Source of the DNA: Pedobacter gandavensis
Lineage (GTDB): Bacteria; Bacteroidota; Bacteroidia; Sphingobacteriales; Sphingobacteriaceae
DNA length: 64,000 bases
NCBI RefSeq assembly: GCF_014172405.1
Contig: NZ_WNXC01000004.1
Location: 62,001 to 126,000, forward strand
Direction: 5' to 3'
Positions 16,708 through 26,157 of this stretch are shown here, piece after piece. Numbering within the stretch: the stretch's first letter is position 1; every line of letters begins with the position of its first letter. The notes below the pieces were generated by a model that worked only from the letters and a program-made list of their open reading frames with translations, was not told the DNA's origin and made no database searches. A program made the translations under genes and the position numbers.

Positions 16708-19113
16708 TTAGTTTCTTAAAGGTTTCCCTTTGGTCACAATACTTTGAATACGCTCCAATGTTTTACGTTCCCCGCAAAGCGATAGGAAAGCCTCCCTTTC
16801 CAGGTCCAGCAAATATTGTTCTGTGACCTCTGTTGGTGCGGAAAGATCTCCACCACACATGACCCAACCCAACTTTTCCGAAATTTTCTTGTCATGTTCA
16901 GAAATGTACTGACCGGAATACATGGTATTTGCGCCGGCATAAACGATGCCCAAACCTTGTTTTCCCAACACCCTAATGTCCTTACGTGGTACTGGTTTCG
17001 TATAACCTGCATCAGCCAACTCAATTGCTTTTGCTTTCGCATCCGCGATCAAACGGCTCCTGTTCATCGAAATCGAATATTTATCCTTCTGCAAATAGCC
17101 CAGTTCAAAAGCTTCTACAGCGGAGGTCGATACTTTTGCCATCCCAATCGTCAGAAACCTGTCTTTCAACACATTTTGCACAATCTGATCCTCTTTATAC
17201 TCATCGGAAGCACGCAAAGCAAATTCTTTGGTCCCCCCACCGCCAGGAATCACACCAACACCAAACTCTACCAATCCCATATACGTTTCTGCGTTCAATT
17301 GCACATGATCGGCGTGTAAACTAAATTCACAACCACCACCCAGCGTTAAATTATGTGGCGCAACGACTACTGGAATCGAAGAATACCGGATACGCATGGA
17401 AGTGTTCTGGAACATGCGAATGGCCAGGTTCAATTCTTCCCACTCCTGCTCTACGGCCATCATGAAAATCATACCCACATTGGCACCGGCCGAGAAGTTG
17501 GCGCCATCGTTTCCGATCACGACTCCTCTATATTCTTTTTCCGCAAGGTCTATCGCTTTATTGATGGCTTGTAAAGTATCGCCACCAATGGTATTCATTT
17601 TGGAATGGAATTCGACATTCAGGATACCATCCCCAAGGTCAATGATGGAAGCACCACCATTTTTCCAGATCGTTTTATTGGCTCTTAAATTATCAAGGAT
17701 GATAAAAGCCTCTGTTCCTGGAACTGCTTTATAAGTTCTGGAAGGAATGTCATAGTATTTTTTTACACCATCTTCCACTTTATAGAAGGCCGTATGACCT
17801 GCGGCCAGCATTTCATGAACCCATGGCGCTGCCTCGTGTCCATACTTTTTCATTCCTTCAATTGCATCGGCAACACCTACTGCGTCCCAAACCTCAAAAG
17901 GGCCTAAATCCCAGGCAAATCCGGCACGCATGGCATCATCAATCCGGTAAAGCTCGTCTGAGATTTCCGGAATGCGATCCGATACATATTCAAACAGTCC
18001 GAAGAAAGACGCGCGGAACAATTCTCCGGCTTTATCTTTTCCTGCGGCAAAAACTTTCATTCTATCTTTTACATTCTCAATAGATTTAGTGATATCCAAT
18101 GTGGCTGATTTCACTTTCTCCTGAGGACGGTATTCCAGGGTTTTTAAATCCAGGGCTAAAATTTCGGTTTTGCCATCAGCAGTTTTTGTTTTTTTATAAA
18201 ACCCTTGTTTGGTTTTATCACCCAGCCAGTTGTTGGCTTCCATTTTCTCTACATAAGCGGGAAGCTTAAAAAGATCATGGGCTTTATCATCCGGACAATT
18301 GTCGTAAAGTCCTTTAGAAACTTTAATCATCGTATCTAAACCAACCACATCTGTGGTACGGAAAGTCGCCGATTTTGGCCTTCCTAAAGCCGGACCCGTA
18401 AATTTATCTACTTCTTCTACCGTAAGGTCCATTTTCTCTACCAAATGCAGTAAAGACATGATCGAATATACACCTACCCTATTGGCAATAAATGCTGGCG
18501 TATCCTTACATAAAACCGTTGTTTTTCCTAAAAATTTGTCTCCGTAATGCATTAAGAAATCCACCAGTTCCGGATGTGTATCCGGTGTAGGAATGATTTC
18601 CAGCAACCTCAGGTAGCGCGGTGGATTAAAAAAGTGCGTTCCACAGAAATTTGCTTTGAAATCTGCAGACCTTCCTTCTGCCATCAGGTGAATCGGGATG
18701 CCCGAAGTATTAGAGGTCACCAATGAACCCGGTTTACGGAATTGCTCTACCTGTTCAAATACTTTTCTTTTAATATCCAGGTTTTCTACCACCACCTCAA
18801 TGATCCAGTCGTAAGACCCAATCTTTGACATATCGTCGGTAAAGTTTCCTGTGGTAATTTTATTCAATACCTTTTTGGTATAAACAGGGGAAGGATTGGT
18901 CTTCACCGTGTTTTGTAAAGCAGCATTTACAATTCTATTCTTCACTGCTGGCTGGTCCAGGCTCAATCCTTTAGATTGCTCCTCCGCGCTCAGCTCTTTT
19001 GGAGCAATGTCCAGTAAAAGTACTTCAACTCCAATGTTCGCAAAGTGACAAGCAATACGTGAACCCATAATTCCTGAGCCCAATACTGCTACTCTATTTA
19101 TCTTCTTGTTCAT
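16708..19113 (-). CDS. fadN: 3-hydroxyacyl-CoA dehydrogenase / enoyl-CoA hydratase bifunctional protein
   Basis: Carries out the hydration and NAD-dependent dehydrogenation steps of beta-oxidation. The 801 residues begin with the dehydrogenase Rossmann domain (VAVLGSGIMGSRIACHFA at about 8-25), then the catalytic 3HCDH region (NFCGTHFFNPPRYLRLLEII, and TPAFIANRVGVYS). The crotonase domain is at the C-terminal half (about 490-690, with NFSAGANVGMIF and NLTLGGGCEFSLHADHVQL). This dehydrogenase-first order is that of FadN, the reverse of E. coli FadB. It overlaps the marR gene by 20 bases, indicating translational coupling. Confidence 0.93.
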   Translation of the reverse strand: MNKKINRVAVLGSGIMGSRIACHFANIGVEVLLLDIAPKELSAEEQSKGLSLDQPAVKNRIVNAALQNTVKTNPSPVYTKKVLNKITTGNFTDDMSKIGSYDWIIEVVVENLDIKRKVFEQVEQFRKPGSLVTSNTSGIPIHLMAEGRSADFKANFCGTHFFNPPRYLRLLEIIPTPDTHPELVDFLMHYGDKFLGKTTVLCKDTPAFIANRVGVYSIMSLLHLVEKMDLTVEEVDKFTGPALGRPKSATFRTTDVVGLDTMIKVSKGLYDNCPDDKAHDLFKLPAYVEKMEANNWLGDKTKQGFYKKTKTADGKTEILALDLKTLEYRPQEKVKSATLDITKSIENVKDRMKVFAAGKDKAGELFRASFFGLFEYVSDRIPEISDELYRIDDAMRAGFAWDLGPFEVWDAVGVADAIEGMKKYGHEAAPWVHEMLAAGHTAFYKVEDGVKKYYDIPSRTYKAVPGTEAFIILDNLRANKTIWKNGGASIIDLGDGILNVEFHSKMNTIGGDTLQAINKAIDLAEKEYRGVVIGNDGANFSAGANVGMIFMMAVEQEWEELNLAIRMFQNTSMRIRYSSIPVVVAPHNLTLGGGCEFSLHADHVQLNAETYMGLVEFGVGVIPGGGGTKEFALRASDEYKEDQIVQNVLKDRFLTIGMAKVSTSAVEAFELGYLQKDKYSISMNRSRLIADAKAKAIELADAGYTKPVPRKDIRVLGKQGLGIVYAGANTMYSGQYISEHDKKISEKLGWVMCGGDLSAPTEVTEQYLLDLEREAFLSLCGERKTLERIQSIVTKGKPLRN

Positions 19114-19552
19114 AATTTTCAGTAGGAATTTTATATGCCAGTGTAAGTTTATTCAGTTTCTGTAATGAGGCGATCAAATTATTCTTCTCCTGCGTACTAA
19201 AATGGGTATTCAGGTATTCGTTAAAGGAAATTACGACCTCTCTTGCGAGCGCTCTTTTTTCACGACCCAAATCAGTCAGGAAAACTTTCACCGAACGCTT
19301 GTCGCCAATCGAAGTTTCTCTATATATTAACCCCTGTTCTTCCATATTGTTTAACATCCTGGATAAACTGGTTGCTTTCACTCCCAGTAAACCTGCCAGT
19401 TTGGAAACAGCGGTCCCTTCTTTTTCAATATTGATCAGCACATAACCAATGGCCTGTGTGATTCCGAACCCGGAAGCGATCTGATTATAGGTGTTGGAAA
19501 CATTCTGCCAAACCACCTTCAGGAAATAATCTACTGTCTCTTGTTGTTTCAT
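19094..19552 (-). CDS. MarR-family transcriptional regulator of the fad operon
   Basis: A 152-residue winged helix-turn-helix regulator. The DNA-binding part spans about residues 35-100 (TAVSKLAGLLGVKATSLSRMLNNMEEQGLIYRE, followed by the wing KRSVKVFLTDLG). N- and C-terminal helices form the dimerisation region. It is the first gene of the beta-oxidation operon and overlaps fadN. A 9-base inverted repeat straddles its own promoter, so it very likely represses the operon and responds to a fatty acid or acyl-CoA ligand. The ligand is inferred from context only. Confidence 0.9.
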   Translation of the reverse strand: MKQQETVDYFLKVVWQNVSNTYNQIASGFGITQAIGYVLINIEKEGTAVSKLAGLLGVKATSLSRMLNNMEEQGLIYRETSIGDKRSVKVFLTDLGREKRALAREVVISFNEYLNTHFSTQEKNNLIASLQKLNKLTLAYKIPTENYEQEDK

Positions 19553-19561
19553 TAATTACTA

Positions 19562-19606
19562 TGCTTGCATAACAAAGCTATCGAATAAATAAATCAAATG
19601 CAAGCA
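19562..19606 (-). promoter_or_regulatory. marR-fadNAE promoter with inverted-repeat operator
   Basis: TGCTTGCAT (19562-19570) and ATGCAAGCA (19598-19606) form a perfect 9-base inverted repeat with centres 36 bases apart. On the minus strand a Bacteroidota promoter fits between and into them: TTG (19601-19603, -33) and TAGCTTTG (19573-19580, -7), 20 bases apart. One arm covers the -33 element and the other lies near the expected start site, as expected for a repressor operator. Confidence 0.65.
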
Positions 19607-19682
19607 AAGAAAAAAAATATTATTTTATTTTATTAGACAGAAAATCAGGCTGATTACACAATAAATCGTAAATTCCATAGCA

Positions 19683-20063
19683 ATGAGTAAGCGCAGTAAG
19701 CAGGTGATTTTTAAGACCAAAAGAATTTACGAAAAACCCGCCAAAGGCGATGGGTTCAGAATACTTGTGGATCGGCTCTGGCCCAGAGGCTTAAAAAAAG
19801 AGGACGCAGCGCTGGACTGCTGGCTTAAAGAAATTGCCCCAAGTGTAGCACTCCGAAAATGGTTTGATCACCAGCCGGAACGATGGTCAGGTTTCAACCT
19901 GCAATACAAAGAAGAACTGGCAAAGAATCCGGCAGTAGCCGAGCTCCTTGAAAAAACAAAGACACAGGCCCACATCACCTTGTTATATGCCGCGCATAGC
20001 GAGACCTATAACCACGCGCAGGTATTGCTTGGTTTTCTAGAAGAACAGCTGATGCAGGGCTAA
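19683..20063 (+). CDS. DUF488 family protein (YeaO-like)
   Basis: A 126-residue protein of the DUF488/YeaO family, cytoplasmic, function unknown. The family signature is RILVDRLWPRGLKKEDAALD (about 25-44), followed by WLKEIAPSVALRKWFDH and LLYAAHSETYNHAQVL near the C-terminus. The full length matches the family. It is divergent from the marR-fad operon, with 130 bases between, and stands alone. It ends 25 bases before the convergent DUF6266 gene. Confidence 0.88.
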   Translation: MSKRSKQVIFKTKRIYEKPAKGDGFRILVDRLWPRGLKKEDAALDCWLKEIAPSVALRKWFDHQPERWSGFNLQYKEELAKNPAVAELLEKTKTQAHITLLYAAHSETYNHAQVLLGFLEEQLMQG

Positions 20064-20088
20064 CAAAGCCAGCCAAAAGATAAATATA

Positions 20089-20925
20089 TCAGGAAGGCTT
20101 CCCGGGCAGGTGTTTCAATTTATCCCTCAACACCTGGTATTCTTTTTCCAGGTATCGGAATGCTTTGGTACCAATGACGCCCTCCGCATAGTCCATTTTT
20201 TTCTTTTCATAATCCGCAGCCACCTGATCAAAACGGGCTTTAATAGCAAAAAACTTCATTTTTTCTGCTTTCTCCAGCGGACTATCCGGAGCACCATTCA
20301 GGTTTCCTACATAAGCACTGTCGGAGATTAATTTTTCATTGGAAGATTTTAAACAGACATAAACTTCCATTTGCTCCGTCATCATCCATTCTCTGTCTAG
20401 CGGGATAAAACAGCTCCCATCTGCTCTTTTTGCCGCATTAAGAAAAGTACTTGCACGTTTTTTTGTTGGGTGACTGACCAATACCATCAGGATATCATCA
20501 GCAGCACCGTTCTCCTTTATACCGGAATCCCAGCTTAAATCAAGCCCTTCTACTCCTTTACTTACTTTGAGGTCCTCAGCCATTTCCAGTGTACCACGGC
20601 TCAGGATCACTTCGTTATAATCGACTTTTATATTGGGGTATTCCCCTGTTAAAGCTTGTTTTTTGTTATAGGAAGTCGCCAGATTATGCGGATTTTTAAT
20701 GGAACCCGCTGATTCCTGCTTAAAACTGACATTGATAAAATCCTTCATCGGTTTAAGCAACTCCATCGTCAGCTTCATCGCCTCTTGATTGGCTTTCTGT
20801 TTTAGACTTGGTTTCCCCGGTTTTCCCTTGCTCCGGCACACCGCTTGCCCATTTAACATATAAAAAACCATATTTCCTATTTTTCCGGAAGGATGCCCAA
20901 AAGGCCCCACTTTGCATATTGCCAT
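20089..20925 (-). CDS. DUF6266-like protein
   Basis: A 278-residue protein. The ATG at 20925 is preferred because the recognisable N-terminus MAICKVGPFGHPSGKIGNMV begins there; a longer in-frame start at 20985 adds a stretch without likeness. The N-terminal block (KIGNMVFYMLNGQAVCRSKG, then PSLKQKANQEAMKLTMELLK) is typical of a Bacteroidota family annotated DUF6266, found in many copies in Pedobacter-like genomes; function unknown. The C-terminal 60 residues are charged and helical (KARFDQVAADYEKKKMDYAEG). No signal peptide. Isolated gene with no operon partner. Confidence 0.75.
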   Translation of the reverse strand: MAICKVGPFGHPSGKIGNMVFYMLNGQAVCRSKGKPGKPSLKQKANQEAMKLTMELLKPMKDFINVSFKQESAGSIKNPHNLATSYNKKQALTGEYPNIKVDYNEVILSRGTLEMAEDLKVSKGVEGLDLSWDSGIKENGAADDILMVLVSHPTKKRASTFLNAAKRADGSCFIPLDREWMMTEQMEVYVCLKSSNEKLISDSAYVGNLNGAPDSPLEKAEKMKFFAIKARFDQVAADYEKKKMDYAEGVIGTKAFRYLEKEYQVLRDKLKHLPGKPS

Positions 20926-21245
20926 GATATAAATGATTAATTCGTCTGAATTGACTGGAACCAAGCTACTCATAAACAATCGCATATACTAGTAATCGAC
21001 CGAAATAATACTAATTACTTTAGTAAAAATCACCCTATATCAACCCCCATTTTATCAGCTTTCACAAGCAAATTAAGCAAGCATGGCCCTAGCAACCTAC
21101 CCCTAAAACCCGCATAAGAATTACTGCAATTAAACGCCATATTAACCCTAATTACTCCAGCATGGTTTGCAAATAAAAGTTAAAACAAAAAGAAAGCGTC
21201 TTACCTATAGAGGTAAGACGCTTTTCAAATGAAATTAAATCAGGA
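20926..21245. other. Intergenic region, 320 bases
   Basis: AT-rich spacer between two minus-strand genes. It holds the terminator of the OmpA gene at 21185-21225 and presumably the promoter of the DUF6266 gene. A short repeated CTAATTACT occurs near 21008-21016 and again in CCTAATTACTCC near 21148. I saw no coding frame. Confidence 0.5.
21185..21225 (-). terminator. Terminator after the OmpA/TSP3 gene
   Basis: A perfect 14-base stem, AAAGCGTCTTACCT (21193-21206) with AGGTAAGACGCTTT (21211-21224), and a four-base loop. On the minus strand it is followed by a T-rich stretch. It lies 21 bases beyond the stop codon of the OmpA-family gene. Confidence 0.88.
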
Positions 21246-22559
21246 CTAGTAAAGTGTAAATTCTACTCTTCTGTTCAATTGACGACCAGCTGCAGTTTTG
21301 TTAGTTGCAATTGGTTGATTTGGACCATAACCTACCGCTTCAATACGTGAAGGGTTGGCGCCTTGAGACACTAAGTAAGCTTTTACTGATTCTGCTCTTT
21401 CTTTCGACAAGCGCATATTTAAAGCCATAGAACCTGTGTTATCAGTATGACCACCTAATTTCAGGCTAAAGTTTTTCTCTACTAATAATGCCGCAACACG
21501 GTTTAAAGTAGGATAAGATTTTTCACGGATCGTTGCTTTTCCTAAATCAAATTCTAAGTTTTTAATCGCTTCTTCTACTACCTTACGATCAGCTTCAGTA
21601 ATGATTACTTTCTCTTGGATTACTGGAACCGGAACTTTTAAAGGACAACCAGCACCATCAACAACGATACCCGCTGGTGTACCTGGACATTTATCCAATT
21701 TATCAGCAACACCGTCACCATCAGAATCTTTCAACAAATCATTCATATCAGCTCTCAATTTATCATTGTCAGCTTTCAATGCATTTGCAGTTTGTTTTGC
21801 AGCTAAGGCTTCTTCATAAGTTAAAGCTACCGGATTGTGCCATGCCAATTGTTTTGATCCTTTTCCTAAGGCAAATTCAAGACCTGCATAACCATAGTTA
21901 TATTTGTCATTATTACCACGGTAAACTCCATCCAGGTTATCACCATCAACAAAGTTAACAGTCCAGCCTAAATCTAAGTTCATACGTTCTGTCAATTTGA
22001 ATTTAGCACCCAATCCAACCGGAATAATCAATTCAGAGATCGTTTTATCTCCTGCATAATCAACCAATGGACCATCAACAGTACCCGAAGTTTTTACTTT
22101 GTAGCCCGCCAAACCAGCACCCGCAGAAGCATACAATTGTACTGCACTGTTGGCATTGAACATACTGATGTTAAATAAATTTACCACTGCATTTAAACTT
22201 CCTGAATACTCCAGGTTAGTTTCAAAGGAATTTACAGCACTTGTGTTTGGCGCACCGCTTTTCCAGTTTTCAGAGTTATCACCTTTCAATTTACCTCTAA
22301 CCCCGTCTAAACGTAGAGAGAAATAAGGAGTAATCTGATTCTTAATATACAAACCGTAACCAAGACTAGATTTTGAATTGGAAAAATCATTTTTCCCACC
22401 CAAAGGAGATAATGGAGTTAAAACCCCAGCATTTACACCAATCGACCAAGTAGTCAACTGACTAGACTTTGCACCTGCTTGATCCTGCGCCTGAACAGAA
22501 CCTCCAACTAGGAGCGCAGCAATAGCTACAGGCAGGGTTTTAATAAAATTTTGTTTCAT
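21246..22559 (-). CDS. OmpA-family outer membrane protein with thrombospondin type 3 repeat
   Basis: A 437-residue outer-membrane protein. It has a signal peptide with cleavage near VQAQ at about residue 24, an N-terminal eight-strand-like beta-barrel (about 32-235, ending LEFALGKGSKQ) and a coiled linker (about 250-275). A calcium-binding TSP3 motif DSDGDGVADKLDKCPGTPAG (about 278-297) follows, then the peptidoglycan-binding OmpA domain (about 325-437, with LGGHTDNTGSMALNMRLSKE and GYGPNQPIATNKTAAGRQLN). It tethers the outer membrane to the cell wall and is probably abundant. Monocistronic with a strong terminator. Confidence 0.93.
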   Translation of the reverse strand: MKQNFIKTLPVAIAALLVGGSVQAQDQAGAKSSQLTTWSIGVNAGVLTPLSPLGGKNDFSNSKSSLGYGLYIKNQITPYFSLRLDGVRGKLKGDNSENWKSGAPNTSAVNSFETNLEYSGSLNAVVNLFNISMFNANSAVQLYASAGAGLAGYKVKTSGTVDGPLVDYAGDKTISELIIPVGLGAKFKLTERMNLDLGWTVNFVDGDNLDGVYRGNNDKYNYGYAGLEFALGKGSKQLAWHNPVALTYEEALAAKQTANALKADNDKLRADMNDLLKDSDGDGVADKLDKCPGTPAGIVVDGAGCPLKVPVPVIQEKVIITEADRKVVEEAIKNLEFDLGKATIREKSYPTLNRVAALLVEKNFSLKLGGHTDNTGSMALNMRLSKERAESVKAYLVSQGANPSRIEAVGYGPNQPIATNKTAAGRQLNRRVEFTLY

Positions 22560-22682
22560 AAGATAAGTATTGAATAATTATTACAATGTTTAATCATGCA
22601 ACTCATTTCAATACTCAGGCCAATTATTAAAACTGCTTTAAACGACTATAATTAGGTTTGAACTGTGCAGAATTTTAGACAG

Positions 22683-24407
22683 CTACCAACCTAGCCATTG
22701 ATCGTCACCACGTGGATCTGCTCCACCTTGATAATTACCTTGTTTTGTTTTTAGGATCCCATCTACTCTTCCCATCGGACCTCTTGGTGTGATGACATAG
22801 CCTTTAGCTTCCAGTTTAACGCGGGTAATTGAATCGATTGCTCCTTTTTCTGTATAGATTACATCAGGGAGCCATTGGTGGTGAAACCGCTTAGCAGAAA
22901 CCGCCTGCTGCATATTCTGGTCGAATTCGATCACATTTAGAATGGTCTGAAAAACAGACGTTATAATTGTTGAGCCACCTGGGGTACCAACCACCATAAA
23001 GAGTTTTCCATCTTTTTCAAGGATACATGGCGTCATTGAACTTAACATCCGCTTTCCTGGCTCAATGGCATTGGCTTCGCCACCCACTAATCCATACATA
23101 TTAGGCGCACCGGGTTTCACGGAAAAATCGTCCATTTCGTTATTCAGTAGGAAACCCGCACCTTTGACCACAACACCCGCTCCATAAGAACCATTTAAGG
23201 TTGTCGTAATAGATACCGCATTTCCACTTTTATCGACAATAGAAAAATGTGTCGTTTCTTCATGCTCCTTTCCTGAAACTACACCTGCTTTAATCGCTGT
23301 GCTTGAACCGGCTTTCGACCAATCAAAACTCTTCATTCTATGCTTAATGTACTGATCTTCCATCAAGGCTTTTGCCGGAACGGCATAGAAATCCGGATCA
23401 CCAAGATGCGTGGCACGATCCGCGTATACCCTTCGCTCCGCCTCTACCATTAACTGAACGGTAGAATCCTGCTGAAAGCCCCATCTTTTCAAAGGATAAG
23501 GTTCCACGGATTTGAGCAACTGAATCAAAGCAATCCCACCACTGGAAGGCGGAGGCATGGTAATAACCTTATACGATTTATAGGGGCCGGTAATGGCTTT
23601 GCGCCAAACAGCCTGGTAGTTTTGTAAATCTGCTTTGGTTAAGATACCGCCACCACGTTTCATCTCCTGCAAAATTTGATCGGCAACTTTACCTTCGTAA
23701 AAGCCAGCCTTTCCCTGATCGCGGATCAGCTCCAACGTTACCGCCAGCTCCTCCTGCTTCAATAAATCATTTGCAGCCCATTTTCCAGCTTTCAACAAAG
23801 CGGTCCCATCGGGATTTAATTCCAATAAACGGCTGGAAAGTTCATTAAGTTCATCTGCCTGCTGGCTGCTCAGTGGAAAACCATTTCTGGCCAGCAAAAT
23901 CGCTGGTTCTAATAATGTTGCCCAAGACAAATGCCCATACTTTTTATGGGCGGCTACCATTCCTGCTACTGAGCCAGGAACACCTGCGGCCAATTGCCCG
24001 TAAAGACTTTTGTCTACAATTGGTGCACCGGATGCATCGAGGTACATATCTCTGGATGCTGCAGCTCCAGCTTTTTCTCTAAAATCCAAAGTATTGGTTT
24101 CACCGCTATCAGAGCGATAGACCATAAAACCACCGCCACCAATATTTCCGGCATTAGGGTACACTACAGCCAGTGCAAACTGCACAGCCACTGCTGCATC
24201 TATTGCATTCCCATGTTTTTTCAAGATTTCCAGGCCAACTTTTGAAGCCAATGGACTGGCAGAAACCACCATCCCATTGCGGTATGTGGTAGGGCTGTTT
24301 TTTCCCAATGGCCTTCCGGCACAGCCCGACAATACAAAGGCAATTGCCAGTACCTTTAAAAACAAACCTTCACGCTTCAATAACTTAGCCTTTATAATCT
24401 GCTGCAT
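22683..24407 (-). CDS. ggt: Gamma-glutamyltranspeptidase (glutathione hydrolase), lipoprotein
   Basis: Cleaves gamma-glutamyl bonds of glutathione and related peptides in the periplasm. The 574-residue precursor has a lipoprotein signal (VLSGC, Cys at about residue 29). NAGNIGGGGFMVYR is the family N-terminal motif. The autoprocessing nucleophile is the Thr in ETTHFSIVDKSGNAVS at about residue 386, and PGGSTIIT is part of the gamma-glutamyl site. The precursor should split into large and small subunits at that Thr. Its first 23 bases overlap the end of the upstream acyl-CoA ligase gene, so both are translated from one transcript. The functional link is not obvious. Confidence 0.94.
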   Translation of the reverse strand: MQQIIKAKLLKREGLFLKVLAIAFVLSGCAGRPLGKNSPTTYRNGMVVSASPLASKVGLEILKKHGNAIDAAVAVQFALAVVYPNAGNIGGGGFMVYRSDSGETNTLDFREKAGAAASRDMYLDASGAPIVDKSLYGQLAAGVPGSVAGMVAAHKKYGHLSWATLLEPAILLARNGFPLSSQQADELNELSSRLLELNPDGTALLKAGKWAANDLLKQEELAVTLELIRDQGKAGFYEGKVADQILQEMKRGGGILTKADLQNYQAVWRKAITGPYKSYKVITMPPPSSGGIALIQLLKSVEPYPLKRWGFQQDSTVQLMVEAERRVYADRATHLGDPDFYAVPAKALMEDQYIKHRMKSFDWSKAGSSTAIKAGVVSGKEHEETTHFSIVDKSGNAVSITTTLNGSYGAGVVVKGAGFLLNNEMDDFSVKPGAPNMYGLVGGEANAIEPGKRMLSSMTPCILEKDGKLFMVVGTPGGSTIITSVFQTILNVIEFDQNMQQAVSAKRFHHQWLPDVIYTEKGAIDSITRVKLEAKGYVITPRGPMGRVDGILKTKQGNYQGGADPRGDDQWLGW

Positions 24408-26157
24408 CTGTATAAATTTTTTCTATAATCACTCCGTTTTTCTCCAGAATGACCTTTCTTTTTAAGCTTAATTTAGGGGTAAGTTCACCGCCCTCAATGC
24501 TCCATTCTTTGGAAAGCAAAGCCACGCGCTTCACTTGTTCCCATTTGCCAAATTCCTTGCCGCTATAAGCCACAATTTCATCGTATTTTTTCAAGACCTG
24601 TGGGTCTTTGATCATCAGTTCATTGCTGGTATAAGCAATTCCCTTTTTTTCGCACCATGCTTTTAGCGCTGCAAAAGTAGGAATAATTAAAGCCGATGGG
24701 AATTTTCTATTTTCACCCAGTACCATCACCTGCTCGATCAGGGGAGACTCTTTCAGTTTGTTTTCCAGCATTTGTGGCGCTACATATTTACCGCCTGCAG
24801 TTTTAAAAATCTCTTTCTTACGATCGGTGATCTTTAAGAACCGACCCTCTACCATTTCACCAATATCTCCGGTATGGAACCAACCTTCTTTATCGATCGA
24901 CTCAGCGGTTAAGTCTTCCCGGTTGTAATAACCTTTCATCACGTTATGTCCACGAACCAATACTTCACCATCAGGCGCAATTTTAACCTCTACCCCTTCA
25001 ATCGTTGGACCTACCGTTCCAAATCTGGTGGCCCCGATATAATTCACTGTGATCACCGGAGAAGTTTCCGTTAAACCGTATCCTTCCATCACCGGCATGC
25101 CAGCCGCCCAGAAGATCCGACACAAACGAGCATTCAGCGCTGCTCCACCCGAAACAATCACCACAATCTCTCCACCCAGGGCTTCCTGCCATTTCTTAAA
25201 GACCAGCTTCCTGGCTATCGCCAGTTTAAACTTATAAAAAGAACCGTTATCGAATTCAAATTTCTCTGCCACTGAAAGCGCCCAAAAGAAGATCCCCCTT
25301 TTAATTCCGGTAAGCGCCTTTCCCTTTTCCATAATTTTATCGTACACCTTTTCCAGGAGCCTTGGAACCGTAGAAAAAGCATTTGGTTTGACAAACTGGA
25401 TATCAGCCACAATCGTTTCCATACTTTCTGCATAATAAATGGCTGCACCTTTATACATGTGCAGGTAAACAATCATCCTTTCAAAAATATGCGACAAAGG
25501 GAGAAAGCTCAATGCCTTGTTTAGTCCGGGGGGAACCAGCACCGAAGATTTCTCAAAATTCTTCACCAGGTTATCATGAGTCAGCATCACCCCCTTAGGC
25601 GTACCGGTAGTTCCTGAAGTATATATTAAGGTTAAGATATCTTCTGGTGTGACCTGGCTACGGTAAACTTCCAGGTCCAAATCTGAAGCTGCTTTCCCAG
25701 CCTCGATCAGCGCTTCCCAGGAAGGAACGCCTTTCACCGGACTGAAACTATAAATTTTAACCTCATGCGGTAAAGCTGCACAAGCCAGCTTCACTTTTTC
25801 ATAGATCAGCTCATCTGCCACAAACACGATGGTCACCTCCGCATTCTCCAGAATAAATTTGATGTCATGCTCCGCAAGTGTAGGATATAAAGGAACCTGA
25901 TAAGCTCCTAACTGTATGATGGCGAAATCGCTGATGTTCCATTCTGGCCTATTGGCAGACATGACTGCCACCCTTGAACCTTTCTCGACACCAATACCGA
26001 TCAGACCTCTGCTGAGGGCATCAACGGTCTCACAGAAATGTGATGTACTATATTTTTTCCACTCCCCTTTAACCTTACCACTGATAAACTCCTCTTTGGG
26101 AAAATTCTCTAAATTGTATTGAAGTAAATCAAATACGCGTGTGATATTTACAGCCAT
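24385..26157 (-). CDS. Long-chain fatty-acid--CoA ligase (AMP-forming)
   Basis: Activates fatty acids to acyl-CoA with ATP, feeding beta-oxidation or lipid synthesis. The 590 residues carry the adenylation P-loop LIYTSGTTGTPKGVMLTHDN (about 175-194), the A5 motif YGLTETSPVITVNY (about 362-375), GWFHTGDIGE (A7) and KITDRKKEIFKTAGGKYVAP (A8/A10 region). Length and motifs match Bacteroidota FAA1-type long-chain synthetases rather than acetyl-CoA synthetase. It overlaps ggt by 23 bases. It could serve the FadNAE operon encoded 5 kb away, although it is not in that operon. Confidence 0.94.
   Translation of the reverse strand: MAVNITRVFDLLQYNLENFPKEEFISGKVKGEWKKYSTSHFCETVDALSRGLIGIGVEKGSRVAVMSANRPEWNISDFAIIQLGAYQVPLYPTLAEHDIKFILENAEVTIVFVADELIYEKVKLACAALPHEVKIYSFSPVKGVPSWEALIEAGKAASDLDLEVYRSQVTPEDILTLIYTSGTTGTPKGVMLTHDNLVKNFEKSSVLVPPGLNKALSFLPLSHIFERMIVYLHMYKGAAIYYAESMETIVADIQFVKPNAFSTVPRLLEKVYDKIMEKGKALTGIKRGIFFWALSVAEKFEFDNGSFYKFKLAIARKLVFKKWQEALGGEIVVIVSGGAALNARLCRIFWAAGMPVMEGYGLTETSPVITVNYIGATRFGTVGPTIEGVEVKIAPDGEVLVRGHNVMKGYYNREDLTAESIDKEGWFHTGDIGEMVEGRFLKITDRKKEIFKTAGGKYVAPQMLENKLKESPLIEQVMVLGENRKFPSALIIPTFAALKAWCEKKGIAYTSNELMIKDPQVLKKYDEIVAYSGKEFGKWEQVKRVALLSKEWSIEGGELTPKLSLKRKVILEKNGVIIEKIYTDAADYKG

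Noticed and set aside
20926..20985. Longer N-terminus for the DUF6266-like protein
   Set aside because: The extra 20 residues match nothing known in the family, and the next ATG opens the conserved N-terminus.
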